NCBI RefSeq assembly: GCF_900169715.1
Contig: NZ_LT835161.1
Span: forward strand, 762,875 to 826,874
From: Kocuria massiliensis
Lineage (GTDB): Bacteria; Actinomycetota; Actinomycetes; Actinomycetales; Micrococcaceae
Direction: 5' to 3'
Length of the DNA stretch: 64,000 nt
The stretch's first letter is position 1. Each line of letters starts with the position of its first letter. The position numbers were made by a program, and so were the translations under genes. Below are positions 1-8,405 of the stretch, in pieces. The notes below the pieces were generated by a model. That model saw only the letters and a list, made by a program, of their open reading frames with translations. It did not search any database and was not told the origin of the DNA.

Positions 1-412
1 CAAAACAATTTTCGATCCATTCGCTCCGAGACCATGCCTCGTCGGATATGGCGGCACGGTCGAAGTCAATGACGGGGTCGAGCCAGAGCTGAGCGAGTTG
101 CGCCGCGTCTTTAACCGCAGATTTCTGCGTGCTCGACACGGCGGGATCACCATTCTCTGCGGTGGCCAGTCGCCGGGCGTGGGCCCTGGCCTGATCCCAG
201 TTTGCGGAACCGTCGGAATTCATTCCGGACATCATGGCCTGGATTTGGGAAAACATGCCCGACATCATGGCCGGGTCCATGGGTACACCCATGCCCTGTA
301 AGTCTTCCGGATTGATGTTTTGACCCGAGGACAGCTTGCGGAACAGCTCCTCGAAGGGGTTTTCCTCGTGGTCATCGTTGCTGCCGTTGTTGTAGGGGTC
401 GTTGGGGCTCAT
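1..412 (-). CDS. Zinc-dependent metalloprotease (DUF2342/zincin_2 family), N-terminal part
   Basis: The gene runs off the left edge; only the first 137 codons are present, so the HExxH catalytic region is not visible. The N-terminus is acidic and Asn/Gly-rich, followed by an ENPFEELF segment and several Met-rich turns, typical of the actinobacterial family sometimes labelled F420-biosynthesis-associated or zinc-dependent metalloprotease. The family call rests on this N-terminal pattern and on context: the gene is divergent from a PDZ-Lon protease followed by a UPF0182 protein, an arrangement found in many Actinobacteria. The start is the ATG at 412-410. Its Shine-Dalgarno (GCGAGG) lies inside an inverted repeat. 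The true function of the family is not established. Confidence 0.75.
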   Translation of the reverse strand, partial: MSPNDPYNNGSNDDHEENPFEELFRKLSSGQNINPEDLQGMGVPMDPAMMSGMFSQIQAMMSGMNSDGSANWDQARAHARRLATAENGDPAVSSTQKSAVKDAAQLAQLWLDPVIDFDRAAISDEAWSRSEWIENCF

Positions 413-416
413 GACA

Positions 417-443
417 CCTCGCGGTCGATGGGTCGCCGCGAGG
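417..443 (-). promoter_or_regulatory. Inverted repeat covering the ribosome binding site of the metalloprotease gene
   Basis: CCTCGCGG (417-424) and CCGCGAGG (436-443) are perfect 8-bp arms around an 11-nt loop. On the minus strand the 3' arm contains the GAGG that would serve as Shine-Dalgarno four bases before the ATG at 412. If formed in the mRNA the stem would hide the ribosome binding site. It could instead be a DNA operator, and function is inferred only from position. Confidence 0.4.
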
Positions 444-595
444 CTGCCTTCGCCTCACGGCATTCTTACTCTGGGTCCATTAAAGAGGACGAATCGGGGT
501 CTCGTCAGGGAGTGGCCTGAATTTCAGCTGATGGCACAGCGTGTCGTCGCGCGGAAGGAACACGGGAAGGTCAGGAAAGAGGTACCACCGTGGGT

Positions 596-601
596 TAAGA
601 T
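596..601 (+). promoter_or_regulatory. Possible -10 element for the PDZ-Lon protease gene
   Basis: TAAGAT lies about 38 bases before the ATG at 640, in the 227-bp gap between divergent genes. No convincing -35 is visible at the expected distance, so this is a weak call. Confidence 0.25.
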
Positions 602-639
602 GGCGGGGCAGTTCACCGTCCAGTTCAGAGAGCCAGCGC

Positions 640-1722
640 ATGCCCAAACCCCAGACCCTTCGCCTCCGTACCCGGCGTTCGCGACGTCCCACATGGGGAG
701 CAGTCGCAGGGGTCGTGACGTTCGTGTTAGTGGCGGCGGGCGCTCTCTTGCCTCCGCGGTTCGTTACCGAATCGGCGGGGCCGACGTTCAACACCATAGG
801 GGAACATCAGGGTCAGCAGCTGATCTCCATTACGGGGATGCCGACGTATCGACCCAGCGGCAATCTGGACATGACGACGGTGTACGTTTCGGGAGGCCCC
901 AACGGTCCGACCAGTGCCTTGAACGTGTTGAGTGCCTGGCTCGACCACGATCGTACGGCTCTGCCGTCCGATGCGCTCTACGATCCCAAATTGACGCAAA
1001 AGCAGGTCAGCTCCCAAAACACCTCGGACATGACGGACTCCCAGTCGTCGGCACAGGCCGCGGCGTCGAGCTATCTGGGAATTGACTACACCACGACGTT
1101 GACCGTGATGGGCGCTACCGATGATGCCGCGGCCCGTCTGGATCACGGCGACGTCTTGACCTCCGTGAATGGAACCCCCCTCAAAAATTACGATCAGCTG
1201 AAGAAGACTCTGGCTGATGGCAAGGGTGCGCCCTTGAAACTTGGGTATAAACCTCGCGGAGGTGCAGAGCAGACGGTCACGGTTGAACCGAAGCGCGATT
1301 CTTCCTCCGGACAATATCGACTCGGCCTGTATCTCAAGACCGACTATTCCTTCCCATTCCAGGTCAAGTATGGCCTGGAGCAAGTTGGTGGGCCGAGCGC
1401 CGGAATGATGTTCACGCTCGGGATCATCGACGAGCTCACCAAAGGCGACATGACCGGCGGGCATCATTTTGCCGGCACGGGAACCATCGATACTTCCGGA
1501 AAGGTTGGACCGATCGGGGGAATCCGGCAAAAGATGATTGGTGCTAAGGACGATGGGGCCACCGTGTTCTTGGCACCTGCGGATAACTGCGACGAAGTCG
1601 TTGGTCATATTCCCGACGGGATGAAAGTTGTCAAGGTCAGTAATTTGAAAGATTCCGTGCATGCGGTGGAGTCGATCGGGCAGGGCGAGGACCCGTCGAG
1701 CCTGCCTCAGTGCACCGGCTGA
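640..1722 (+). CDS. Membrane-anchored PDZ-Lon (S16) protease, YlbL-like
   Basis: A 360-residue protein. It has one N-terminal membrane anchor (about residues 14-36), a central PDZ domain around a GDVLTSVNGTPL segment, and a C-terminal S16 Lon-type proteolytic domain. The catalytic dyad is visible: Ser about 252 in GGPSAGMM and Lys about 298 in GGIRQKMIGA, spaced as in Lon. It lacks an AAA+ ATPase, so it is an ATP-independent relative, probably acting on the outer face of the membrane. I chose the ATG at 640 because it directly precedes the basic-then-hydrophobic anchor; an open frame continues upstream but has no membrane-protein character. It is followed, after hairpins, by the UPF0182 gene. 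Confidence 0.85.
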   Translation: MPKPQTLRLRTRRSRRPTWGAVAGVVTFVLVAAGALLPPRFVTESAGPTFNTIGEHQGQQLISITGMPTYRPSGNLDMTTVYVSGGPNGPTSALNVLSAWLDHDRTALPSDALYDPKLTQKQVSSQNTSDMTDSQSSAQAAASSYLGIDYTTTLTVMGATDDAAARLDHGDVLTSVNGTPLKNYDQLKKTLADGKGAPLKLGYKPRGGAEQTVTVEPKRDSSSGQYRLGLYLKTDYSFPFQVKYGLEQVGGPSAGMMFTLGIIDELTKGDMTGGHHFAGTGTIDTSGKVGPIGGIRQKMIGAKDDGATVFLAPADNCDEVVGHIPDGMKVVKVSNLKDSVHAVESIGQGEDPSSLPQCTG

Positions 1723-1792
1723 AACCTGCGCTGGCGGCAGATTGGGCTCCGTCATGAGTGGAGTTGCACACCATAAACAGGCAAAATAGATG

Positions 1793-1855
1793 GTCACGGC
1801 GATTGAACGGTGGACATCGATCACGCCGTGACGTGAGACTCGCCAAGGCAGTCTC
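1793..1855 (+). terminator. Two consecutive hairpins after the PDZ-Lon gene
   Basis: GTCACGGCG (1793-1801) pairs with CGCCGTGAC (1824-1832). A second stem, GAGACT (1835-1840) with AGTCTC (1850-1855), encloses GCC-AA-GGC. The downstream sequence is T-rich but lacks a clean U-tract. This is a likely terminator or read-through attenuator before the next gene. Confidence 0.4.
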
Positions 1856-1893
1856 TCCTCGTCTTTATTTCGCACTGCTAGTTGAGGAATCCC

Positions 1894-4800
1894 GTGGCCA
1901 CAGGACCAACGTCTCCCCATTCATCCACTTCGTCGTCGGGCTCGCGTCCGAAGAAGCGTGGCCGCCCCCTGTTGACGACGTTCATCATCGTCGTCGCCCT
2001 GGTGATTGCCTTCGTGTACGTCTCCCAGGTCTATACCGAGGTTCTCTGGTTTAACCAGCTCGGTTACGTCGGGGTTTTCCTTCGGGAGAACCTCATCAAG
2101 ATCGGCTCATTCCTCGCGGGATTCCTCCTTATGGCCCTCGTCATGTGGGGGAGCCTTCGGTTCGCGTGGAAGCATCGTCCCGCCGAGCGCCCCGTGAAAC
2201 AACGCCCCAAATCCGCTGAGGGGCAGCACAACGGTCCGGGATCCGACCCCATGCGAGACCTTCAAGCCGTCTTCAACCAGAACATGGAACGGTATCAACA
2301 GGCCCTCGAGCCCATGCGCAAGGTGTTGATGATCGCGATTCCGATCGTTGTGGGCCTCTTTGGCGGGCTGACCTTATTGGCGCAGTGGGACACGATCGCC
2401 TTGTTCTTCGCTCGGGAGCCTTTTGGGCAGACCGACCCCCAGTTCGGGTTTGATCTTTCCTTCTTCATGTTTACCCTCCCATTCCTCCGGCTGATCGCCG
2501 GATATGCGATCACGGTCCTCGTACTGGCCGGCATCGCGGCTTTGGTGACTCACTATCTTTACGGTGGGATCGTCGTTCACGAGAGAGGCTTGGGGACCAC
2601 CAAAGCCGTTAAAGTTCAGCTCGGTATTCTTGCGGCACTCTTGTTGGTGGTTTTGGCGGGCAATTTCTGGTTGGGCCGATACTCGACCTTGCTGTCGAAT
2701 AAAGGGTCCTGGACGGGCGCGTTGTACACAGATATCAACGCGGTCATGCCGACCAATGCAATTCTGGCGGTGGCTGCCTTCATCGTGGCCATCCTCTTCA
2801 TCTATTCGGCCTTTGCGGGACGGTGGCGGTTGCCCCTCATCGGAACCGCAATGTTGTTGGTGGTTTCACTCGTGGCCGGCGGGCTCTATCCCTGGGCCGT
2901 ACAGCGTTTCCAGGTCACTCCCACGGAGCAGGCCATGGAGAAGGAATACATCCAACGCAATATCGATATGACTCGAAGCGCCTATGGGCTGAGCGATATC
3001 CAGGCTCAAAATTACGACGCTACCGTGGAAACGGGCCGCGGGGCTCTCGACGGCGACTCCTCGACGGTGTCGAATATTCGCTTGCTCGATCCGAACGTCG
3101 TCTCCAATTCCTTTGCCCAGCTGCAACAATTCCGGCCGTACTATCAGTTCGGCAAGTCGCTTTCCGTGGACCGTTATAACGTCGACGGCAAGAACCAGGA
3201 CACCGTGATTTCTGCTCGCGAGCTAAATCCGGACCAGAATGAGGGCTGGTATAACCAGCACGTCGTCTATACGCATGGTTATGGTGTCGTGGCGGCGTAC
3301 GGCAATCAGGTGGAAGCAGACGGCAAGCCCAAGTTCATGCAGGAAGGCATCTCTGCCAAGGGCGTGATTTCGCAGGACTACGAGCCTCGGATCTACTTTG
3401 GCCAGTCCTCACCGAATTATTCGATTGTTGGCGGATCTGACGGAGATGATGACCTCGAGCTGGACCGTCCCCAGACCACAGATGACAAGGGCGCTGGTGA
3501 CGCCAAGTACACCTATACGGGCGAGGGCGGACCGAAGATCGGCAATTGGTTCAACCGCCTGGCCTACGCCATTAAATACCAGTCCTCCGACCTTCTGCTT
3601 TCCAACGCCGTCCGGCCCGACTCACAGATTCTTTACAATCGGGACCCCGCGGATCGCGTCAAAAAGGTAGCTCCCTACCTCAAGGTGGACGGAAACCCGT
3701 ATCCCGCCATCGTGGATAACAAGGTCGTATGGATGGTGGATGCCTACACGACGTCGAGCAACTACCCATATTCGACACCGACCTCTCTGGGCGACGCGAC
3801 CCAGGATTCTCAGACCCAAGCCGGGGGATCGAAGGCTCTTCCCAACGAGAAGGTCAATTACATCCGGAACTCGGTCAAGGCAACCGTGAATGCCTACGAT
3901 GGCTCCGTGGATCTCTACGCGTGGGATGACAAGGATCCCGTGTTGAAGGCGTGGCAGAAGGTCTTTCCCACTACGGTCAAGCCGTACTCCGAGATGAGCG
4001 CAGACCTCATGGATCACGTGCGTTATCCGGAGGATTTCTTCAAGGTGCAGCGTGAATTGCTGAACCGCTATCACGTCACGGACGCGAATAGCTTCTACGC
4101 GAACGACGACGTCTGGCAGACGCCGAAGGATCCGACACAGGACAAAGCCACGGACCTGCCGCCGTATTACATGTCCTTGCAGATGCCGGGAGACAAGCGC
4201 ACCCGCTTCTCCTTGACCAGTTCATTTATCCCGCAGCAGTCCGATTCGAATACCCGAAACGTCATGTACGGATTCGTTTCGGCCAACGGTGACGCGGGCA
4301 CGGGCAAGGACGGCGTCAAGGATCCCGAGTACGGCAAGATGAACCTGCTGGAACTTCCCCGAAATTCCGTGGTGCCCGGCCCTGGACAAGCACAAAACCT
4401 CTTCGATTCCGATACCAACGTGTCGACGGAATTGAACCTGCTTCGGCAGGGTGCCTCTCGAGTCGTCAACGGTAACCTGCTGACCCTTCCCGTCGGCGGA
4501 GGCATACTCTACGTCCAGCCGGTCTACGTGCAGTCCAGTGGTGACGCCTCGTATCCCACTCTTCGCCGTGTCCTGGTTGGATTCGGTGAGAAGGTTGGGT
4601 TTGCACCGACCCTCGATGAAGCTCTGAATGAGCTCTTCGACGGGAACTCGGGAGCGCAAACCAGCAAGGATGCCGGTGTGGACGCATCGCAGGCTGACTC
4701 CGGCAAGTCGGACCAAGGAGGCCAGAGCTCCTCCGGTGATAAGTCGCCGGATCTGAAGAAGGCCCTGGAAGACGCCAACAAGGCGATGCAAGATTCGTCA

Positions 4801-4938
4801 AAGGCCATGAAGGACGGCGACTGGTCCGCCTACGGACAGGCGCAGGATCGTCTCAACAAGGCTCTGGACGAAGCGATCAAGGCCGAAGGTGCCAGCGCCA
4901 GTGCCTCGCCGAGCCCCAGTGCCTCATCGAAGGAGTAG
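1894..4938 (+). CDS. UPF0182 family membrane protein
   Basis: A 1014-residue protein with a low-complexity Ser/Lys N-terminus and seven predicted membrane segments in the first 340 residues (about 24-46, 66-88, 145-165, 195-225, 240-262, 290-310, 317-340). A large extracytoplasmic region follows, with the family-typical EKEYIQRNIDMTR and PYYQF segments. The C-terminal 90 residues are a charged Ala/Lys/Asp/Ser helix-forming tail. Its function is unknown. The GTG at 1894 is preferred because TTGAGGA sits about 7 bases upstream; a TTG at 1882 overlaps that site. Its position after a PDZ-Lon protease is conserved in Actinobacteria, suggesting a shared envelope role. Confidence 0.85.
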   Translation: MATGPTSPHSSTSSSGSRPKKRGRPLLTTFIIVVALVIAFVYVSQVYTEVLWFNQLGYVGVFLRENLIKIGSFLAGFLLMALVMWGSLRFAWKHRPAERPVKQRPKSAEGQHNGPGSDPMRDLQAVFNQNMERYQQALEPMRKVLMIAIPIVVGLFGGLTLLAQWDTIALFFAREPFGQTDPQFGFDLSFFMFTLPFLRLIAGYAITVLVLAGIAALVTHYLYGGIVVHERGLGTTKAVKVQLGILAALLLVVLAGNFWLGRYSTLLSNKGSWTGALYTDINAVMPTNAILAVAAFIVAILFIYSAFAGRWRLPLIGTAMLLVVSLVAGGLYPWAVQRFQVTPTEQAMEKEYIQRNIDMTRSAYGLSDIQAQNYDATVETGRGALDGDSSTVSNIRLLDPNVVSNSFAQLQQFRPYYQFGKSLSVDRYNVDGKNQDTVISARELNPDQNEGWYNQHVVYTHGYGVVAAYGNQVEADGKPKFMQEGISAKGVISQDYEPRIYFGQSSPNYSIVGGSDGDDDLELDRPQTTDDKGAGDAKYTYTGEGGPKIGNWFNRLAYAIKYQSSDLLLSNAVRPDSQILYNRDPADRVKKVAPYLKVDGNPYPAIVDNKVVWMVDAYTTSSNYPYSTPTSLGDATQDSQTQAGGSKALPNEKVNYIRNSVKATVNAYDGSVDLYAWDDKDPVLKAWQKVFPTTVKPYSEMSADLMDHVRYPEDFFKVQRELLNRYHVTDANSFYANDDVWQTPKDPTQDKATDLPPYYMSLQMPGDKRTRFSLTSSFIPQQSDSNTRNVMYGFVSANGDAGTGKDGVKDPEYGKMNLLELPRNSVVPGPGQAQNLFDSDTNVSTELNLLRQGASRVVNGNLLTLPVGGGILYVQPVYVQSSGDASYPTLRRVLVGFGEKVGFAPTLDEALNELFDGNSGAQTSKDAGVDASQADSGKSDQGGQSSSGDKSPDLKKALEDANKAMQDSSKAMKDGDWSAYGQAQDRLNKALDEAIKAEGASASASPSPSASSKE

Positions 4939-5092
4939 GGCTCTCGTTGGCCACAGAGTGGGGCCTCTGCGCCTGACGGTTCGCCGCCCGAACTGTCGGG
5001 CGCAGGGGAGGGGCTAAGGCCAGCCCGGTCGGGGCGAACGCCCGCCCAAGCGGGTAGTTGTGGTGATGTCAGGCACAAATGGCCTTCTGCGT

Positions 5093-5121
5093 TTGCGGAG
5101 CCCTTCTGCGGTGCGTATAGT
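5093..5121 (+). promoter_or_regulatory. Promoter of the initiator tRNA gene
   Basis: TTGCGG (5093-5098) and TATAGT (5116-5121) are separated by 17 bp and end 12 bases before the mature tRNA 5' end. Spacing and -10 quality fit a vegetative actinobacterial promoter. Confidence 0.6.
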
Positions 5122-5133
5122 AGAACAGGTCGC

Positions 5134-5207
5134 CGCGGGGTGGAGCAGTTCGGTAGCTCGCCGGGCTCATAACCCGGAGGTCGCAAGTTCAAATCTTGCC
5201 CCCGCAA
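5134..5207 (+). tRNA. tRNA-fMet (CAT), initiator
   Basis: A 74-nt cloverleaf with anticodon CAT at 5168-5170. Two initiator signatures are present: an unpaired C1-A72 at the top of the acceptor stem (5' CGCGGGG against 3' CCCCGCA), and an anticodon stem CCGGG/CCCGG carrying the three consecutive G-C pairs. The discriminator is A. CCA is not encoded (CGA follows), so it is added enzymatically. Confidence 0.95.
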
Positions 5208-5212
5208 CGAAT

Positions 5213-5250
5213 AAAGCCCCTGGCTTGCATGATTGCAGGCCAGGGGCTTT
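5213..5250 (+). terminator. Terminator after tRNA-fMet (bidirectional)
   Basis: AAAGCCCCTGGC (5213-5224) pairs perfectly with GCCAGGGGCTTT (5239-5250), followed by TTGC. The A/T ends on both sides allow it to stop both the tRNA transcript and the opposing ArsR-family gene. Confidence 0.85.
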
Positions 5251-5296
5251 TGCTATGTCCGGGAAGTCCGCGGAATCTTTTGTGAGACGTGGGCTT

Positions 5297-5629
5297 CTAG
5301 CGCGCGGATTCCGGGTTGGTTTCCGCGGTTTCGGGGTGTCGGCTGTGATTCCAAGCATCCAAAAAGACGTGTGCGACGTGATCGTCGGCCAAGCTGTAAT
5401 AGATGGAACGGCCAGCTCGACGCGAGCGGACCAACCTCGAGTTCCGCAAAATTTTCAGGTGCTGCGACATCAACGGTTGAGAGATTTCCAAACAATCGAC
5501 AAGTTCTCCGACCGTCTTTTCACCCTCACTCAGCAGGTGAATGGTTGCCGCTCGTGCAGGAGACGAAAGCGCCGAAAAGAGACTGCAAACCCCGTCGTAC
5601 GCCTCGAGGTCAAGGGGTTCATCCAACAT
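5297..5629 (-). CDS. ArsR/SmtB-family metal-sensing repressor with CzrA-type zinc site
   Basis: A 110-residue winged-helix repressor. The DNA-binding helix region is ISQPLMSQHLKILRNSRLV (about residues 49-67), followed by the wing (RRAGRSIYYSL). The C-terminal helix carries Asp82-x-His84-x10-His95-x2-His98, the exact alpha-5 ligand pattern of the SmtB/CzrA Zn/Co sensors. There is no CxC alpha-3N motif of arsenic or cadmium sensors. I infer that it dissociates from DNA when zinc or cobalt is bound. The ATG at 5629 starts the conserved domain. No efflux pump or metallothionein lies next to it, so its target is elsewhere or is the gene itself. Confidence 0.85.
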   Translation of the reverse strand: MLDEPLDLEAYDGVCSLFSALSSPARAATIHLLSEGEKTVGELVDCLEISQPLMSQHLKILRNSRLVRSRRAGRSIYYSLADDHVAHVFLDAWNHSRHPETAETNPESAR

Positions 5630-5690
5630 GTAGTGTCTCCTGCTTCTCTCAGTGATGTGTTGCCGGCGCCCGCCGTGACATGAGGGCGAA

Positions 5691-5712
5691 CGCCGGCATT
5701 CCATGGCCGGCG
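5691..5712 (-). terminator. Hairpin after pspA
   Basis: CGCCGGC (5691-5697) and GCCGGCG (5706-5712) flank an 8-nt loop 10 bp after the pspA stop codon. There is no U-tract. It could be a terminator or an operator for the downstream ArsR-family gene. Confidence 0.4.
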
Positions 5713-5722
5713 CGATAGCCGC

Positions 5723-6442
5723 TTAGCCGTTGTTTTTCTGTTTGAGGGCCGCCAAGCGATTCTCGACCTCGGACTGCTCCGAGAGATTTTCGAGGGACTC
5801 GAATTGGGCATCAAGGGATGACGCGGCCAGCTCTTCCTGTCCCCGGACCCTTGCTTCTTCGCGACGAACCTTCTCCTCGAATCGGCTGACCTCGCTGGTC
5901 GCATCCATGAGGTCGAAGGCTTTGAGAGAGTCGTTGACCTGGCTCTGCGCTTGAACTGTCTTCTGTCGTGCGTTCAGCTCATCGCGCTTCCGAGAAAGGT
6001 CGTCGAGCTTCGACCGCATCTTATTGAGGCCGTCTTTGAGCTTTTCGACCGTCTGGGTTTGGGCCGCAATTTGCGGCTCGGCGTCTTGTGCCTCTTTCTC
6101 AGAGCTCATTTGCCGTTGAAGAGCAACTTTAGCGAGGTTGTCGAATTTATCGGCGTTGGCGGTGTCGCCCTCGGCACGGTATCGGTCTCCCGTTTGAGAG
6201 GCAGCCAAAGCTTTCTGGCCCCATTCTTCGGCTTCTTTGAGGTCTTCCGCGTGGTCCTGCTCCAGCATGCGCAAGTTGCCGATCGTCTGCGCCACGGCCT
6301 GCTCGGCTTCGACAATGTTGTTCTTGTAATCACGCACCATCTGATCGAGCATTTTCTGCGGATCTTCTGCGGAGTCGATCAAGGCATTGATATTGGCCTT
6401 GGCCAGCTGGGCGATGCGTCCGAAAATCGATTGTTTGACCAT
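5723..6442 (-). CDS. pspA: PspA/IM30 family phage-shock protein
   Basis: A 239-residue, almost wholly coiled-coil protein beginning MVKQSIFGRIAQLAKANINALI, the amphipathic membrane-binding helix of the PspA/Vipp1 family. The conserved EDPQKMLDQMVRDY segment follows. Family members coat damaged membranes as ESCRT-III-like polymers and help keep the proton gradient. The ATG at 6442 is chosen because it begins the conserved helix. It is downstream of, and co-directional with, the coiled-coil membrane protein at 6536-8146 (93-bp gap), so the two probably act together in envelope stress. Confidence 0.92.
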   Translation of the reverse strand: MVKQSIFGRIAQLAKANINALIDSAEDPQKMLDQMVRDYKNNIVEAEQAVAQTIGNLRMLEQDHAEDLKEAEEWGQKALAASQTGDRYRAEGDTANADKFDNLAKVALQRQMSSEKEAQDAEPQIAAQTQTVEKLKDGLNKMRSKLDDLSRKRDELNARQKTVQAQSQVNDSLKAFDLMDATSEVSRFEEKVRREEARVRGQEELAASSLDAQFESLENLSEQSEVENRLAALKQKNNG

Positions 6443-6535
6443 TGCTGTCCTCATTTCTGTGGCCCGTTCTGGGGCCACCTTGATTCACAGGGTGAGACGG
6501 AAAAATAAGGGTTAAATCGGGAGCGGGAGGTGCGG

Positions 6536-8146
6536 TTAGAAACCTTGGCCGGTGATACCTCCTCCGAAGCCTGGAGGCGTGGCGCCTCCGAAGCCGGCCG
6601 AGTTGTTCGGGTTACCCGGGAAGGCTCGCTGACCGGGCAGGCCTAAGAAAATGCCACCCAAAGCCGCCGAGCCATAGCCACCGTGGTGAGCGTAGCTGTC
6701 ACGGGAAAAATTTTGGACGTCACCGAGAGCGATTCTTTGTGCGTCCTCGGCGAGTCGGATGGATTGGTTCGCATGATTGAGAGCGCCGCTCGGATCGGAG
6801 GTTCTTAACGCTTCCGCTTCATCCAGGTGACGTTCGGCTTCGTGTAAACGAGTGCGGGCCTCAGATTGAATTCCGCCTCGTCTGACCCGTACGTAGTCGG
6901 CCGCCGAGGTCAACCTAGCCTGTGCCGACAGCATCGTATGGGCAAGAGTCTCTCTGGCTGCGCGATCACGTTCGTTCTGACTGCGGATACTCTCTAATCC
7001 CTTGTCCAGCTCCTGGCGAGATTCGGCAAGTCGACGTGAGAGTTCTAGGGGATCGATCGGACCGAGGCTCCGGGCTTTCTCTATCTCCTCAACGACGGAA
7101 GCGACGCTTGCGGAACTGCCTGCGAGATCGGCAAAGGTTCCGCGTTCTAGCAGGGACGACGTTTCCGCAAGGTCGGTCTTGGTCTGCGCTGTGGCTTCAG
7201 CCAAAGCCCTGTCTGCTCGTTCGAGGTCTTCTCGCGCATGCAGGATGGCCGCAATCAGCTCGCGGGCTTGGCCAACGGCTTCCTCGCCAGAGCGGATTTT
7301 CACCACGGCCTCTGAAGATTCACGGGCGTGCAACAAATCGGCGGCCTGGTCTGCCATATGCCCGGCAAATTCGAGCCGGTCTTCGGCTTCGTTCGGATTG
7401 TCTGACACGGACTCGATTGCTGTGGGGGCGAAATCTTGGTTCAGGGAGGCGTAGTTTTCGCGTGCCTCGGGGAGAGACCCGCGCACGTCGTCGACGGCCT
7501 GCCGCAGACTCTCTAAGGCCTCGGGGGCTCGGCGTTCCAATTGTCGAAGTGAGGAGAAATTGTCCTCGTGATGCTTGAGAGATTCTTGGGCGGAACGGCA
7601 ACCGGCAATAATCTCATTCAACCAGGATCGCTGGTCCTCTTCAGTATCGGGAATGTCATCGTCTAATTGATTCTGCAATTGGAAGCTTCGGCGCATGTGG
7701 GCCTTCGCTTCCCCGATGGCAACGTGAAACGGACGGATTTGATCTTCACCGAACTGTGCCTGGGCGAAAGCGAGTTCCTGCTCGGCATGGGTAATCACGT
7801 CATCCGTACTGATGAGGAGGCTCCCCGCCTGAGACCGAAGGTCTGCGATGGAAGCGGACGGGGCGGAACCTGCCGATGAATATTTTGTCGCGGTCTGGGA
7901 AAATCGCTCCCTTTGACGGCTTCGCTGGGCGCGGCCGAGAAAAAACCACCATCCGACGGCCACCACGATGACGACGAGGAGCAGGAGGCCAAGTCCCGTG
8001 ATGAACCCTGAGCCGGATGCCGCGACGGGCACAGCTGAGGCAGTAGCGGGTTGGGCCGCCCAAGCTGACGGAGTGAGAGCGGCCGCGCCGCAAGCCAGCA
8101 GCGCGCCCAGCACAACGGTGCGTCCGTGTTGACGAGAGGTTGGCAT
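6536..8146 (-). CDS. Membrane-anchored coiled-coil protein, TPM-protein relative lacking the TPM domain
   Basis: A 536-residue protein. A cleavable signal peptide with AWA-AQ cleavage (about residue 30) is followed almost at once by a membrane segment (about 48-70). Then come roughly 390 residues of Glu/Ala/Arg-rich coiled coil and a Gly/Phe/Pro-rich C-terminal tail (FGGATPPGFGGGITGQGF). The cytoplasmic part resembles the actinobacterial TPM-domain proteins found beside pspA. Those carry a TPM_phosphatase domain of about 120 residues between signal peptide and membrane segment, which is missing here. The ATG at 8146 has GAGG about 8 bases upstream. It likely shares a transcript with pspA. Confidence 0.7.
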   Translation of the reverse strand: MPTSRQHGRTVVLGALLACGAAALTPSAWAAQPATASAVPVAASGSGFITGLGLLLLVVIVVAVGWWFFLGRAQRSRQRERFSQTATKYSSAGSAPSASIADLRSQAGSLLISTDDVITHAEQELAFAQAQFGEDQIRPFHVAIGEAKAHMRRSFQLQNQLDDDIPDTEEDQRSWLNEIIAGCRSAQESLKHHEDNFSSLRQLERRAPEALESLRQAVDDVRGSLPEARENYASLNQDFAPTAIESVSDNPNEAEDRLEFAGHMADQAADLLHARESSEAVVKIRSGEEAVGQARELIAAILHAREDLERADRALAEATAQTKTDLAETSSLLERGTFADLAGSSASVASVVEEIEKARSLGPIDPLELSRRLAESRQELDKGLESIRSQNERDRAARETLAHTMLSAQARLTSAADYVRVRRGGIQSEARTRLHEAERHLDEAEALRTSDPSGALNHANQSIRLAEDAQRIALGDVQNFSRDSYAHHGGYGSAALGGIFLGLPGQRAFPGNPNNSAGFGGATPPGFGGGITGQGF

Positions 8147-8405
8147 GCTCGGACCTCGATTGCTCCGTGGATAACTCTTGGAGACCAGTCTAGAGCCAGA
8201 ATCCTGGGGATACCTGAGTTTTCCCCTGAACCTCGGTGCGCAGAACCGCGGTCCTGGACGGTCCAGATGGCTCCAGGAAATTTCCAGAAATCGTACAACG
8301 CCCCCACAGTCCCATCCGACATAGTGGACCCAGAACCAGATCATGTGAGATGGAATTCTGCCGCGTCAGGACATGCGGCACGGCCCGTGAGATGAAAGGC
8401 GAGAC

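Noticed and set aside
727-1920. 397-codon open frame on the minus strand, antisense to the PDZ-Lon gene
   Set aside because: It is a GC-rich shadow frame: no domain, Arg/His-rich composition, and the plus strand has a clear catalytic protein.
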